A stretch of DNA of 64,000 bases from Phytophthora quininea. Taxonomy: Eukaryota > Oomycota > Peronosporomycetes > Peronosporales > Peronosporaceae. Position 1 is the stretch's first letter. The number at the start of each line of letters is the position of its first letter. The notes beneath the pieces were generated by a model, which had not been told where the DNA came from, did not search any database, and saw nothing but the letters and a program-made list of their open reading frames with translations. The stretch lies in contig JAAVTG010000422.1 in NCBI GenBank assembly GCA_011947345.1, forward strand, positions 1 to 64,000, given 5' to 3'. The position numbers and the translations under genes are program-made. This document shows positions 22,601-34,234 of this stretch, piece after piece.

Positions 22601-23929
22601 ATATTTTGAAGCGACCTCATTCGCCGTTGTACCGGGATAAATTGCTGCTTATACTTTCGAAAGTAGATAATGTTGTTTTCTATGGCCTGCTACATATCGA
22701 ATTGAATTGGTCAGAGATGAGATGAGATGTTATAACGTAAATTATCGCATTTCAAAACTGGGCGTCTCCAGTAATGTAGCAGCCACCGGCAAATCCCGTC
22801 GCGAACCCAACTGACTGCATCAAGCGCAAAACGAACCAAGGTAGGAGTACAAGGAGAAAGAGATTGACATCTCAGTCATTCAATTCGACTTAGAGACGAG
22901 GTCCTAAAGCTTGAATTGCTATGTCGGGCCATTGTACTCAACAGATCCCTCTTCTTGTCTGCATGAAGCATCGCAGCAGAGTACTTTGGTCTCGTTTGGC
23001 ACCACCAGAAGCAGTCTCTGATAGCTCCCGCTGCTTTCCGCAGAGACAAGTGGCTTTCCTCCGGGCTGCACTGGAGCCGGACGTGATTGTCGAGACGGAA
23101 ACCGGTGTCAATACTTTGATGGCAGAGTGGCGGAAGTTTTTGCTCTGCCATCGTGACATGGAGCTCGACCTTCAAAGGCTGGAACGCGGTTAGGACAATG
23201 TACTAGTCTCCACGGTCGCTAGCGATTTAGAGGTCTAGGAGGCCACGCTGCGTTATGCCTTCCCGAACCTTGCAGACGAGGGAAGAACAAAGTAACTGGA
23301 ACCTTCTGTTGTTTGCTGGGCATTGTAGGTTACGTAGAGAAAGCTTTTGAACCCGGGATGGCGGGGCATATAGCCTCCGGGATCTTGTGCACAGTGCTTG
23401 CTGGAGAGAGGAGACTTTCAGGAGTGAGGAAGTCTCCTACGGCAAAGCACCGGACCATCATCGATCCTACATACATTATAAATAGCATGTAAGCCTCAGC
23501 TTCTTGTATTGACTAGACCCTTTGTGTGGTGGCGTGAGCATAAGACAGCGAGGGAACTTCCAACATCTTCCCTGGAAAAGACTGCCAGGACAAAGCTGGT
23601 GACGAATGGCTCCATCTACTTCCAATGGGGCTCGTCAAGGAGCTGTGTAGTCAGCATTAGGACGTGGTGGCCCAACTGCTGCGATTGATAGGCCTTCCAG
23701 AAGATGTCGTTCGTGTTCTTGGCGACTTTAGCGGGTTTTGATAACACGAACACACGTGAGGAAGCTGGTGCGGTAACCTCCAGTTGGGATCATATACGGT
23801 ACAGATCAGCATTTTGAACATGTGTCGTTTTTGCAGGATCAGCTTTGAGATCTGAAAATGCACGGTCACCCGAAGGCCACGTAGAATTTCGGCCATAAAT
23901 GCTTGGGAGAAGGAAGGCTCATTTGGTAA
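22601..23929. other. Unassigned stretch between SINE-like remnant and MULE
   Basis: Small open frames, for example 22921-23193, have no recognisable motif. The 23930 side should contain the 5' end of the MULE, but no terminal inverted repeat was identified. Confidence 0.25.
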
Positions 23930-25458
23930 CATGCTGCTTCCAACTCAATATCTCCCGGGCACTACTGGGCCTCTAGGCAACACTGGCAGCGTCTTACCAC
24001 GACGTCCAAGGGGTCAAGTACGTCAGGAAATCAGCACGTGCTACTTCCGAGGATTTAAGTACACGCGTGCCCGGGCGTCGTCAAGAAAGACGTCCTACCG
24101 GTCCAGCCATTGGCGTCAAGGCTGCCCCGGCACGATGTCCTTCTTCATCAGTACCATGGGCTACACCGCTGGGCGACCCCACACCTGCCGAAATGTTGGT
24201 ACTACTGGCACTATCCTCGTGGACGTCTCTAACTCATGAAGGACCGAGTGGTCACGGTGGCCATCGAACAAGTCGCGCTTCCTGCGCGGAGCATATGAGA
24301 AGTCGTGCGGGGCGAGTTTTACGGTGCTAACAATGCGAATGTTATCCGTGGTCTATCGGAGCCTCAAGTTCTTCGTCGTGTGTACCAAACGAGGAGCCGA
24401 CACTTCAGTCGAGAAATACACGGTGCAATCAAAATTCCGCCACTGTCCACCGCACTGAACGAAGCTGTTTCGTTTTTTCAATTTCATCACGTCACGGGGA
24501 ACCGCGGGAATCTCAGCAAGCCCACACGACTAATTGGCTGGGCGTACCCGTCCCTCATTAACCTGCTTCGCTACCACGGGACTGCGATTTTTGTCGACAG
24601 CACATTCCGGTGTGTACCACCTGGGTTTAAGCAATGCGTCATCTTCATGGCGTGATAGAGCTTTGGGGCTATTTGTTCCTGTATACTACGTCTTGAGCAC
24701 TTCGCGCAGTGGAGATTCTTTTGGGACATGATACCCATTGTAGTGCAAGGCACGGATCAACAGCTTGAGCCAGTAGAGGTCGTGTGTGACTTCGAGAGCG
24801 CTTTAATTGATGCTGTGCAGACTCAATTCCTCAACGCGATCATTCTTGGTTGCCTCTTCCATCTGAAACAGGCACTCAGGCGCGCTATGAAGCGGTTTCT
24901 GATCCCGGAGAAGGATTGTGTCATCGCCATGACTCGTGGGGTGCTGGACATCCTGACTGTTGATGAGCACAATCTTGTTGAGCGCGGCATTAAATGGGTC
25001 AAACGTGAGATTCGCCAGCGCTGTGTAGGAGATGGAATTGGGTATTCTAAAGTCAAGTGGCGAGGATTCTGGGCCTATTTTCAGCGGACATGGCAGAAGC
25101 AGTACGGTGTCGACGTGTGGAATGTGGCGGGTCTAAACAACGAGCTCATCGCCTGCACCAACACCCACTGGAACGGTTCAACAGGGAGATCAATAACCGC
25201 TTTCCGAAGCCTCGCCCGAATATGGCTACGTTTGTAGGTGTGATCAAAAACCTTACTGCTGAGTATGTTCAACGTCTTGCTGATGCTCCCCGTAGACGAG
25301 CGCGGCGCTCGCAACTCGAATGAATCCAACTGCCCGAGCCGGTTGAGATACCGGATGACATTGACGATGAGTCTGATGATGGCGAGGCAGCGGTTGCTGA
25401 GCTGCCGTCCAACAGCTCATCGGATGAGGAGATCGAAGAGGACGAGGAAGAGCAGTAA
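23930..25458 (+). pseudogene. MULE-type transposase, decayed
   Basis: A FLYWCH-like finger is suggested by YRSSHWRQGCPGTMSF and GRPHTC (24100-24195). The transposase core follows: AIFVDSTFRCVPPGFKQCVI (first catalytic Asp, 24590), VEVVCDFESALIDAVQTQF (second Asp) with ILGCLFHLKQALRR (C...H block, 24840-24890), and NTHWN / PLERFNREINNRFPKP (catalytic Glu, 25170-25220). The tail EIPDDIDDESDDGEAAV is acidic and ends at TAA 25458. Frames change several times and a TGA interrupts after RRSQLE. This is a different family from the MULE at 58297-61525, which lies on the other strand. Confidence 0.72.
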
Positions 25459-25946
25459 CAGGAGAAGCCACAACTCGATAATCCTTTGCCAAGGATTAAA
25501 AGTTGTAGGACAAGAAGATAGCTTAGTGATAGCAAGATCTAACCGGGAGAGATTAATAAACGTCAGCTTACCTCATCGTCGTGTTGCTTCCATGGACTCC
25601 TGTTAGCCTCCCTGATCACTCTCAGAGTAAGTTGGTCTGATCCAAGAGCAGATCTGTACCATATATGATCCCAACGAGATTTTACCGCTGGCGCTTCCTG
25701 GTAATCTTGGTTCTGTCGTTTGCTTGCTCTAAGGTAGATTGTAAGTTTACTAAACGCAAAGGAACGTCATGTATGTAGCTTGTTACAACATTGATCAACT
25801 CGTCCTCTGACTTCTATACCAGCTCCGCCTCACAGTCTGTGCGACCCAGTGCCGTGGGCAAGGCTTTGACTCAACCAGCCACTACCGCGACGCTATCCTG
25901 ACTGCACAAATTTGCGTCTATGTAATGGTCTATATTCAATGCCGAT
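25459..25946. other. Intergenic, 3' of both the MULE and hydrolase copy C
   Basis: About 490 bases with no conserved reading frame. Both flanking genes end here. Confidence 0.3.
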
Positions 25947-27195
25947 TCAGAGAAGACATTCCAGCCACTTGAATGGTTTCTGGGCGTCGGTAAAGTATCT
26001 GTCGCGTGTCATGAAGCCCGTGTCCGCGTGGTTGATCTTCGCCTTGTAGAATTTATCCGTGTAGCTGTCACCAAAACGTGGCGAGTCTAGGCCTCTAGTG
26101 CAGCCTTCAAACTCAACAAAGCCGTCGATCTTCTTGGACTTGTGTGGAAACAAGGTACCCTCCAAGACAAAGGAGAGCTGGTACGTCGACACGACTCCTA
26201 CGTAGCTATTGCTGCACATTGCAGCGCTAAAATTCCCAGCATAAGCATCTTGTGCAGCAGCGTACTGTAGTAGACTGTGTTCAGGTGGGCATACTTGATC
26301 GTCGTGCAGCATGGAGCGTGGCCATTGATGGACCCGGTCCTCGTGCTAGGTTCATCCTGGAGCTTAGCTTTTCGACTTTACCACCGATGCCATGAAGCAC
26401 AATACACAGACGTGGAGTCGACTTGCACTGACAGGACGAAGCCTCCATTGCCATGTGCTCAGCCGCCTCCAGCTTTCGAGAAGTACTCTCAGGAACTTCA
26501 TCACCAGTCATTAACGCTACTGCGATAGCAGTCACCGCAACAGGCTCCGCACTCTTAGCACAGGACGCTCCGTCGTCCGACAGCTCCGGCTCCGAAACAC
26601 TGATCGGAGTGCTCAGGTATGTCACCTCGATGGTCATATCACTGCTGTGCGCGGTGAAACCAGACGCACCCGACACACACAACGCGAACTTCGACCCACT
26701 GAACGTCGTCTTGTACAGGTCTCCACTCGAACAACTCACAGCCTCCCCACCGGTCGACGCGCTCGGGATCGGAGTCACGTCGTTCAACGCAGGCAGAATG
26801 GCATCGAAAGGCAGCGCCGATGGGAGACACCGCACCGTCGGTTCTCGGTCTTTCACGCCGTCGTTGTCTGCGTCGGTATCCACCACGTAGAACGAGCCGT
26901 TCACGAACGTGTACGTCAACTCCTGACCGTCCTCGATGAAAGTAGCGTAGCCGTCGTAGATCACATTGTTGCCATCGTCCGACACGACCGGGTGAGCAAA
27001 GACGTCGAATTGGGTCTGGCCGTGAACCGCCATGGACTGGCGCTTGAGCGTGACATGGAGCTTGACCGACGGTGTGTCCACGAGACCAGTCTGTGATTGG
27101 CGATCGATCGACGGGAAGAGTTGAGGTCGTCTTGAGGCCACTGACGAAACCAAGACCACCAAAGCAGAGACAGCGACTTGGAGAGTAATGCTCAT
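25947..27195 (-). pseudogene. Secreted alpha/beta-hydrolase-like family, copy C (internal deletion)
   Basis: ATG 27195 opens a signal peptide (MSITLQVAVSALVVLVSSVA). The N-terminal domain DTPSVKLHVTLKRQS, GQTQFDVFAHPVV, GQELTYTFVNGSFYVVDTDA and DNDGVKDREP is complete; the D-x-D-x-D-G-x-x-D pattern resembles a calcium-binding loop. CKSTPRLCIVLHGIGG (oxyanion-type HGIG) follows. After a frame change, KYAHLNT is followed almost at once by YAAAQDAYAGNFSAA, so about 120 residues containing the THSMAG nucleophile elbow of copy D are deleted. The end ADTGFMTRDRYFTDAQKPF and WLECLL is intact, with a stop at 25947. An INR/FPR-like promoter motif lies 21 bases upstream of the ATG. Probably expressed but without hydrolase activity, or a pseudogene. 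Confidence 0.78.
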
Positions 27196-27215
27196 GGTCT
27201 GAACGCCACACGATG

Positions 27216-27229
27216 GAATTCAAGAATGG
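27216..27229 (-). promoter_or_regulatory. Oomycete INR/FPR-like core promoter motif of copy C
   Basis: CCATTCTTGAATTC on the minus strand matches 12 of 14 positions of the oomycete initiator plus flanking-region consensus YCATTYYNCAWTTT. It sits 21 bases before the ATG at 27195. Copies D and E have the same motif. Confidence 0.6.
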
Positions 27230-27659
27230 AAACGAAGATCGAACTTCGAGTGCCCTTACAAGTCGACTCGTTGCGATAGTACGTCAATCATCATCACCGA
27301 TGCCACACCAACACAGTGCGGAATCACAGATGGTTGGACATTACCATAAAGAAATTGCCTTATCCAGCACCCAAAGTCACACAGATCAAAAACCTATAAT
27401 ATGTTATATTCAAATTTTGCATTAGATTATAAAGGAACTCTACATATGGTAAACAGAAAATGGGGCAGACTGTTCGGACAAAAGCGTACATTGAAGAGAA
27501 GGCAATAGCAGATTCGAATTCGGGAGGGGGTTTACCCCGAGAACCCTCCCAACGCGCACAAGGATCCCAATGAAGTCCTGCTTGTGCATTCAAGAGCTAC
27601 GCGCCTGCATGCATGCGCGAGTAGAATAAGAGGCAAACTTACACATCAAAGTGTTCAAT
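27230..27659. other. Intergenic between hydrolase copy C and pogo element
   Basis: No gene is seen; an AT-rich core lies at 27390-27480. One end of the pogo element is expected here, but I could not identify its inverted repeat. Confidence 0.3.
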
Positions 27660-29110
27660 TCAATCAATCACCCTACTGACGACATCTTGCTCTTCAGCTA
27701 CCTCTCCTACGTGTTTATTGAGCAGTCCTAGCTTTTCTAAGCGCCCAACTACGCCCTCGATCTGCAGCAGCGTGTCCTTGTCGTCCTCAGTCTCTCGCAA
27801 CACTCCCTTGAACCCATTTGCGATCGTGTTGGTCGACAGCTCATCCCAGGCGTCTGCAATCCACTCCACAACGTCCGCTCGATCGGGTGCTTCCATCTTG
27901 AACGACGCTGCTGCTGCCATGGCCTTCTCATGGTCCTGCATCTGCAGCTCCAAGAAGTCGACCCAACGCTTCCTCAGTCTCAGCTTGAGCGGTCGATTCC
28001 ATGCCACATCTGCGGGCTGACAGACACCTGTGCACCCAGCCGGAACTCGCATCAGCTCCACGTTGAGCTCCTTCGCACAGGCACAGACAGCGGCAGTCCA
28101 ATGCGCAGAGAAGTCGTCAAGCAGGAGCAGCACTTGAGTCGTCATGTCGGCCCGCTCTGTAAAATGGAAACGCAGAAAGTCAATGGTTAACCCTTCATTC
28201 CACCACCCGCTTCCGTTGCTGAACAGCACGACGTTGTGCCGCTCTTGAAGAGGCTGCATCTTTTCAGGTTCTCCACGTGCGTCTTGGGCACCGTTGACGG
28301 CCGTGTCTTCACAATCAAGTAAGGCGGGTACTTGCGGCCCAGCGAGTCTCCCAGCAGCATGCACGTGAGCCGCTCCTTGTCCTTGCTCGTCGACCGTACC
28401 CATACCGTCTTGGCACCCTTCTTGCTGATGGTGTTCTTTGGCAGATACTCGAAAAACACAGGTGTCTGATCTGCGTTATACGCACAATCAACACCTAGCT
28501 CCGCCATCTTCTGCTTCACGTCCCGGTTGAACTGCTCCAGCGCCGAGCTTGCGTCTTCAGGATGCACCTGCCCTTGGCGCGTCCTTGCTCGTAGGGCGAG
28601 ACGATGCCTCCGTAGGAAGCCTTTTGCCCAGCCGTGAGACGCAGCAAACAACTTCCGAGAAACATCCGCGTCTCTAGCAACAGCGAGAGCTTTGCGCTGA
28701 AGCATCAAGCTTGACACAGGAAGGCCCTGGGAGCGATACGCGTTGATCCACTGCACGATGTGTACCTCGGCATCATGGGGCAGCGTGGCAGCCATCCCAG
28801 GCAGACGAACCCGACGTTGGTTTGCCGTCGCCAGTGTGCTGCACAAAGCCGTGAGTCTCTCCTTTTGTTGGCGCCAGAAGTACACGCTTGTCCGCTTCGT
28901 TCGGAGCTGTGTGCCTGTAAGGCCCTTGAAGAACTTGCTGAGCGTGGCCTCCATGGTGTGCGTCTTGAAGTGCAGGACCACGTCTAGCCGGAATTGGTGC
29001 GTCGGCACCGAACGCTTGTACGCTCGTGGCTTTCGCCCTCCGTGATCAGTGTGCTTGCATCTTCCTTTCCCCATGGCGAATTGAGTTGTGCGATGACTTC
29101 TGTCCAGCAA
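27660..29110 (-). CDS. Pogo/Tigger-like transposase (CENP-B HTH plus DDE), one frame break
   Basis: Reading right to left, the N-terminal part holds a helix-turn-helix/CENP-B-type region: HIVQWINAYRSQGLPVSSLM, then GWAKGFLRRHRLALRART. The DDE_1 core follows: CAYNADQTPVFFEYLPKNTI (first Asp), VWVRSTSKDKERLTCMLLG, then after a frame change LLLLDDFSAHWTAAV (second Asp), and ELMRVPAGCTGVCQPADVAWNR (third Asp) ending RLRKRW. Pogo-type transposases use DDD or DDE, and this fits DDD. The frame break near 28270 (an AA run that needs one more A) is the only lesion seen, giving about 480 residues to a stop at 27660. Pogo elements duplicate TA on insertion; terminal repeats were not found, so the element limits are unknown. 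Confidence 0.8.
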
Positions 29111-29389
29111 AAGTGCCTCGCCGTGCTAACCACCAATTTTGTGTCGGATATGACATTTTCAATACAAGGAAACATTTGGTCAATTGTGATTGGCTTAAAT
29201 CTACTGTCGGATACGACAGTTTGCAGGATAAGACAATTTCTATACGGTACAGACTGAGGTGGACTGCTGTTGGCTATGCTGTAGTCTCGTTCAAATTGAT
29301 AATGTAGCTGGAGTAATATCGCTTGTCCGCCAGAGTGCCAGGTTTGGAACTCGTCGCATTATTTCGTTTAAGTACCTTTTAAATGCATT

Positions 29390-29750
29390 TTACCCTTTAA
29401 ATCTACTAAGTGACTGTCCCGTCAAAGTGACCGACATCTTCAACTTGATCAAAGGCACCGTTTTTACCTTGAGCGTTTGGTCGTCTCCTGGATGTTTCAC
29501 TGTGAGAAGGTCACTATGCTGTTCTGTACTGCGTAAATACTGCACTGCTGTAGTCTGGCGAAGGATCCTCCTTGGCATCAGTCTGCAATCCGGTTACGCT
29601 TTCCATCACGACGGGCCTTTCACCTACCTGGCGCGTGCTATTAAGCAGCCACGACATGTAGCGAGTCCACACTGCAATCGCGTTCCATGCTATGTGGAGG
29701 TTGAGAAACGACATACTGGTACTATTCCGTGAAACTACAGCTGAAGAACC
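29390..29750 (-). pseudogene. Decayed paralogue of the unknown gene at 33386-33899
   Basis: On the minus strand MSWLLNSTRQVGERPVVMES and GLQTDAKEDP match MSWLLKARQEAERPIVLES and GLHADEARP of the gene at 33386-33899. After stops, the end AFDQVEDVGHFDGTVT aligns with AFDQVEVDRYFRRPVT at the same distance, including the final stop codon. The function is unknown. The copy is interrupted by stops (TAG near 29515), so it is a relic about 4 kb from its paralogue in inverted orientation. Confidence 0.6.
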
Positions 29751-30324
29751 AAGCGTCCAAAATGTGACGTCCTCTTTTCGACGACACTATCTGTTCATTA
29801 CTCATCATTCAGCGGAGCTAGGAATTGACGACAAAATTGTAGCCTCCTATTCTGAAGAAGTTAGAATTTGACCCACCTGCGCGCAAACCACCAGCAAGTC
29901 ACGTTTGCATTCCACGAACCTGAGCAGGAAGACCAAGTACTACCCATATACTATTGTAGCTAGCAAAACGGTTTATCCGACTGGTCAATCAACTTATATT
30001 TCTTCAAAGCAGCCACAACATCTGGTCCTGTCCTTCGTCTAGTTGCTGCACAAGCACAATGGACTCTGCTAGATCCACCCCAGAGAACAAAGCGCAGGTG
30101 AGGCGGCATCCATTGCTTTCTCAGCTGCAGAGAAGCAAAGCTGCTGGCCGTACTGCCGAGCAATTCACCGTCATCAGCTTGATGGATTGAACCTATTGCC
30201 CTGAATTTCAATGCTGTTGTGGTTGCTGGCATTCGCACTAGCAGCTCTACCCGAAGTCTGTGACGTGTGAGACTCATGCTTTTCACTTTAGTGACACAGA
30301 CAAGACAACCTGATAACAGCTAAG
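29751..30324. other. Unassigned stretch
   Basis: A minus-strand open frame at 29960-30286 has no recognised motif; nothing else is supported. Confidence 0.25.
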
Positions 30325-30558
30325 ATGGGGGCCGCCTGGGGCAGAGGCGTTCTCGCTCCCCATTCGCATCGTGTAATACCCCTCCACCATCTGGCAGGGA
30401 CTGACTGGCGGTGGTGCAGCGGCATGGGACGCATTGCACCGACAGCGGCAGTGCACAGACGTCGAGTGGACTCTTGGGAGAGTATCGTGCACTTCTCTCA
30501 CGACGCGGAGAGTGTCAACACCCAGTACGGTGCAAGCCAAAGACAGAATCAAGTGGCA

Positions 30559-31017
30559 ATGGACGAGGTTTGCATGTTTGGCCGCAGTGTTGACGTCGAC
30601 GGAGACGAGTGGATTGATCTCGGCCTCTCTTCGGACTCAAACGACGTCCACCAAGCTGCAAGGGACGAGCAGTCAACCCGACAGAATGAAGACGGCAGCG
30701 CTGTAGAGACGACAAATAAAGTGGCAGTAAAGCCCCAAGAAGTGGAGGTCATACAAGTGGACAGGGTGGAGGTGGTCGAACTAACGAGAATGAAGCAGCC
30801 GACGATGGTGAAGAGTGCCAAGGCGACGCAGACGAAGGCAACTGCTACACCAGCGAGTGCGTCGAAGGCAGCGCAGTCCAAGGAGGCGCTGGTGGCGTTC
30901 TACCTGGGACGAGCGAAGCAAATGGAGGTCAAGAGCAAGAAACATCTCGTGTCGTCGACGACGCCAGTAGCAATCCGATCGATTCGGGGCTCTGGACGAG
31001 CTCCCATCGGACTTTAG
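30559..31017 (+). CDS. Uncharacterised acidic protein, about 152 residues
   Basis: Not recognised. The frame is open from 30325, but I choose ATG 30559 (MDEVCMFGRSVDVDGDEWID) because the upstream part is low-complexity and lacks a good start context. The protein is acidic in its first half (DEWIDLGLSSDSND), then Lys/Thr/Ala-rich (KATQTKATATPASASKAAQ), and ends with a basic segment KQMEVKSKKH. There are no membrane segments or signal peptide. It reads away from the minus-strand gene at 31099-33387 and stops about 80 bases from that gene's end. It could be a small nuclear or cytoskeletal protein; no function is claimed. Confidence 0.45.
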   Translation: MDEVCMFGRSVDVDGDEWIDLGLSSDSNDVHQAARDEQSTRQNEDGSAVETTNKVAVKPQEVEVIQVDRVEVVELTRMKQPTMVKSAKATQTKATATPASASKAAQSKEALVAFYLGRAKQMEVKSKKHLVSSTTPVAIRSIRGSGRAPIGL

Positions 31018-31098
31018 AACGATGACACCGTGGCCAAACTAACGACGAAATAGATGTATGTCTTACATTTCAGGCGGAATGCGTCGTATTCATTGCTG

Positions 31099-33387
31099 TT
31101 ATGACCAAGCCGTTCGCTGGCGATCATCTGCACTGTTTAGCAAGCCTGCAGCACGATCGTTGACGACGCGAATGACCCCAGCACCTGGTTTCGGGAACTC
31201 GCGTAAATATTTGGCTGGTGTTTTGTGAGCACTACCGATTGAAGCTGCTGATTGGGAAGCAGATAGAGATCTTGATCCTCCCGGCGCTGCTGAAGTAGCT
31301 CGTGTACGGGTAGCAGCACTAGCAGATCCAGGAATTGCCTTTAGAGCTGTACCCGGACGCGCTTTAACAATCCTTAGAACTGTTTGATTGCTGTTGCTGC
31401 TGCTTGTGGACAATACACTTCGATTGCTCCATCCACCACGAGTATTTTGTGCTGATGATCCACCAACTACTCCACTGGCAGCAGAAGCTCGAATACGAAG
31501 GGATGGAGTCGATAATGACGTAGTGAGATGCTGACCAGGAACAATAAATGATGTTAGTTTGGTTGTACATCGTTAACAACTTCCAGAGCAACGAACCGTT
31601 CGAGGAATGGCAAGCTCAGAAGTGGATATCGGAGAGAGTTGAGGAATGGGAATGGGTTCTGGTGGGACCTCTTGGTAGTCTCGGAAATGCAGCTGAGAAA
31701 GAGGTGAGACTGGATGATGCCCAAAGTGCAGCAGTGATCCTTGATTCGAAGATGAAGGTGACTGAGGTTCGTATTCTAGCGGAGCATTGAGCAGTGCATC
31801 GGTGGCAAGACGCTGTTGCAGCTAGGAACAAACCACGACGACATGAGTACAATAAAAATCGAGGACAAGCTGCCACACTTACATCAAAGCGCTTGCGGGA
31901 CATCGTAGATGAACCTTCGACAAAGTCGGGGCCTTCGATGATAGATTCTCCTTGGGACATCACTACTCCCGACGCGACGTGCATTGTTGTCGACAGTGTG
32001 CTAGCATTGAACTCTGCGGTTTCTGCAACGAATGTTCTACTTGTAGCACTCCCAGAGTCTGCTTCATAACGCCACAGACTCCGGCTGCTGTTAAAGCCAC
32101 TACTCCCCACCACAGACTCCGATACCGACGGTCTGTGCGTTAATTTCCGCCGAGATAATGCATCAGTCAGTAACATCGTGCTGGTTTTGCGTTGCTGAGT
32201 ACTGACGTCGCTCGAATGATTTGTTTGTGGCCGTCGCTTGGGTTTTCGTTGGGGGTTTTCCGCAATTGTATGAATCGTTGTTGAAAGTGTCTGCAAGCTC
32301 CGCAGAGTTGAATCAGGAAACGCTGATTGCCTTCGCGATGGCCTCCTAGAATTGAGCCCATTATTGTCTTCATCGGTTGGATTTGTCTCGTCATTGTCAT
32401 CCGCAGCATCGACGATGGATGAAAATGTGTCGACGTTCGACTTCATTTGTACGGGCGTTGCTGCAATTTCTGCCACGACATTGGCGGATGGAGCTTCGAT
32501 CACTCCTGTCTCCATGGATATCCGGCTATCTGGAGGCGTAAATGCTCGTGCAAGAGTGACCCACTTGGCAAATCCAGGCTTCCGCGTCGATGACTCCAAA
32601 CTTTTCAAACATTGTTCACGCCACTCTTCGACATCCTGCAAGGTAATATCGCTATGAACACAAAAGACCTACTGCTTTAAAAGCTCAAACACAACATACC
32701 GGTTGTTCATCGACGTGAGCGAGTTCCAGATCCATAATTCCTTGGACGGGAAGTGTTGCAGCAGATGGGGATTCCTTTACTCCTAAAAGCCGAATAGCAA
32801 GCGCGGTTTTAATCGCTGTCGTTATCAGTGAGCGATATCCATCCAAACATGTCATAAACCCCATTTGTCGTACCTTTATCGAGTTTCCTTTTTCGTCTGG
32901 ACTGCCGGTTTTTGTCACTTCCTACACGCGATGCTGGTGCAGAAGAATTCTTCGACAACATCAAATTCGTCGATGTTTTTCAGGGCTTTTCGACGGAACA
33001 CTTCGAACTGCGTGGCGGTCTTTTATTTCAGCTTCTGGTCGACTTTCGTACTGAAATCGAGCAGAGTCGAGGGCGCTCTCCTCGTTCAAAGTGGCAGCAA
33101 AGACACTGTCGAAGATGTTGTCTCCAAGTTGAGAGCTGACGGACTGGGTCGCGTCCTTGGCGAGACAGTGCTGCTGGTAGAAGGCATTCGTCTCAGAGAG
33201 CAGCAACTCGACGCAGCTGACGGCCACCGCTTCGCTCTCGTCTTCGTCCACCGAGCTGAGGTTTAGCAGCCACCGATGCACTTGCACAATCTCCATGCCG
33301 TAAAGAGTCGACAAGCAGTTTTGTGTTTCCACTATTTTCAGACGATAGAGCAGTGACTTTGTCAGACTGGCAGCAGTGGGCAAACAT
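31099..33387 (-). CDS. Uncharacterised Ser/Thr-rich protein, multi-exon
   Basis: Several minus-strand exons join across plausible GT-AG introns. The N-terminal exon (33383-32961) reads VHRWLLNLSSVDEDESEAVA and LLLSETNAFYQQHCLAKDA. A second exon (32860-32700) reads RLLGVKESPSAATLPVQGIM and ends HVDEQP before GTATGTTG. The next (from about 32641) begins DVEEWREQCLKSLESSTRK and runs through a long Ser/Thr-rich stretch to ISTSELAIPRT near 31600. The last exon (about 31510-31099) reads SLRIRASAASGVVGGSSAQN and ends RQRTAWS. No catalytic or membrane domain is seen. Exon borders are approximate. The start may be ATG 33387, which overlaps the plus-strand ATG at 33386, or lie upstream. Confidence 0.55.
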
Positions 33388-33899
33388 GATGAGCAGCGCG
33401 AAAAAGGTAAGCAGTGTTCGGCAGCAAGGTGAAGTCTGCTTGGCGGAGGTGGGGAGATGGACGTGTCACGCGACTTGTTTCGATCGCCAAAGCGTTGAAG
33501 TTGAGGGCAACGAGCTCACTCGACGAATTGCCGGGCGATACAGCCAGCAGCTCTGCAGCTGAGAGATGCCGCGCCGCCTGCGCTGTGCAGCCAAGAGAGC
33601 AGGCTTCGAGAGAAGGACAGGACCAGATGTCGTGGCTGCTGAAGGCACGTCAGGAAGCTGAAAGGCCCATCGTGCTGGAAAGCGCGAGCGGGTTGCACGC
33701 TGACGAGGCTCGGCCGCAGAGGGTCCTTGACCATAGTCTATTGAGCCATCTTCGCAGTATTTGCGCAGGGTGGCGAGCTGCAGCAAGACATTCGTTGCGA
33801 AACATGTACGTGCCGATCAGGCTTTCCAAGCCGAACACGACCGAAGTTGCCTTTGATCAAGTTGAAGTTGACCGTTACTTTAGGAGGCCTGTCACTTAG
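33386..33899 (+). CDS. Uncharacterised Arg/Ala-rich protein
   Basis: Not recognised. The conserved part is the frame 33414-33899: VKSAWRRWGDGRVTRLVSIA, then an Ala/Arg-rich helix, MSWLLKARQEAERPIVLES and the end EVAFDQVEVDRYFRRPVT. A decayed copy at 29390-29750 shares the middle and the end, which supports this frame as a real protein. The ATGATG at 33386 is in a different frame from 33414, so either a short intron (GTAAGC at 33409) or one missing base joins them. It diverges from the minus-strand gene at 33387 with overlapping start codons. Confidence 0.5.
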
Positions 33900-34234
33900 A
33901 TCATTTGCATGATAATTAAAAGTGTCATGGAAACTTGATCGATATGAAACGGTATAGGTACTTATACAGACCTGGCACTTTGTTGATGAAGAGGTTTGGT
34001 TCAGTTTTGTGGTTGACTTTAGCAAGAGAAGATGGGCCTGTCCCGCGATAAAGAACGGGCAGGAAATCGACACTTGAAAGGGTGCAGCCGGTGATGCGCC
34101 GTTTGACTTGGCGTTTGTATGGGATCCGCGCCGAAGAAAACTCGGTGCAAAACGCGAGCCAAAACGGAAGCGGCCCCTCACTCGATCACTCGCTCGCTCG
34201 CACGCAGTCCTGTCGGAGTAGGGTCTTTGCCGTC
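33900..34234. other. Intergenic, promoter side of the second C2H2 gene
   Basis: No coding block is seen. The last 60 bases hold repeated CACTCGCTCG-type pyrimidine-rich sequence just before ATG 34235, a likely transcription start region. Confidence 0.35.
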
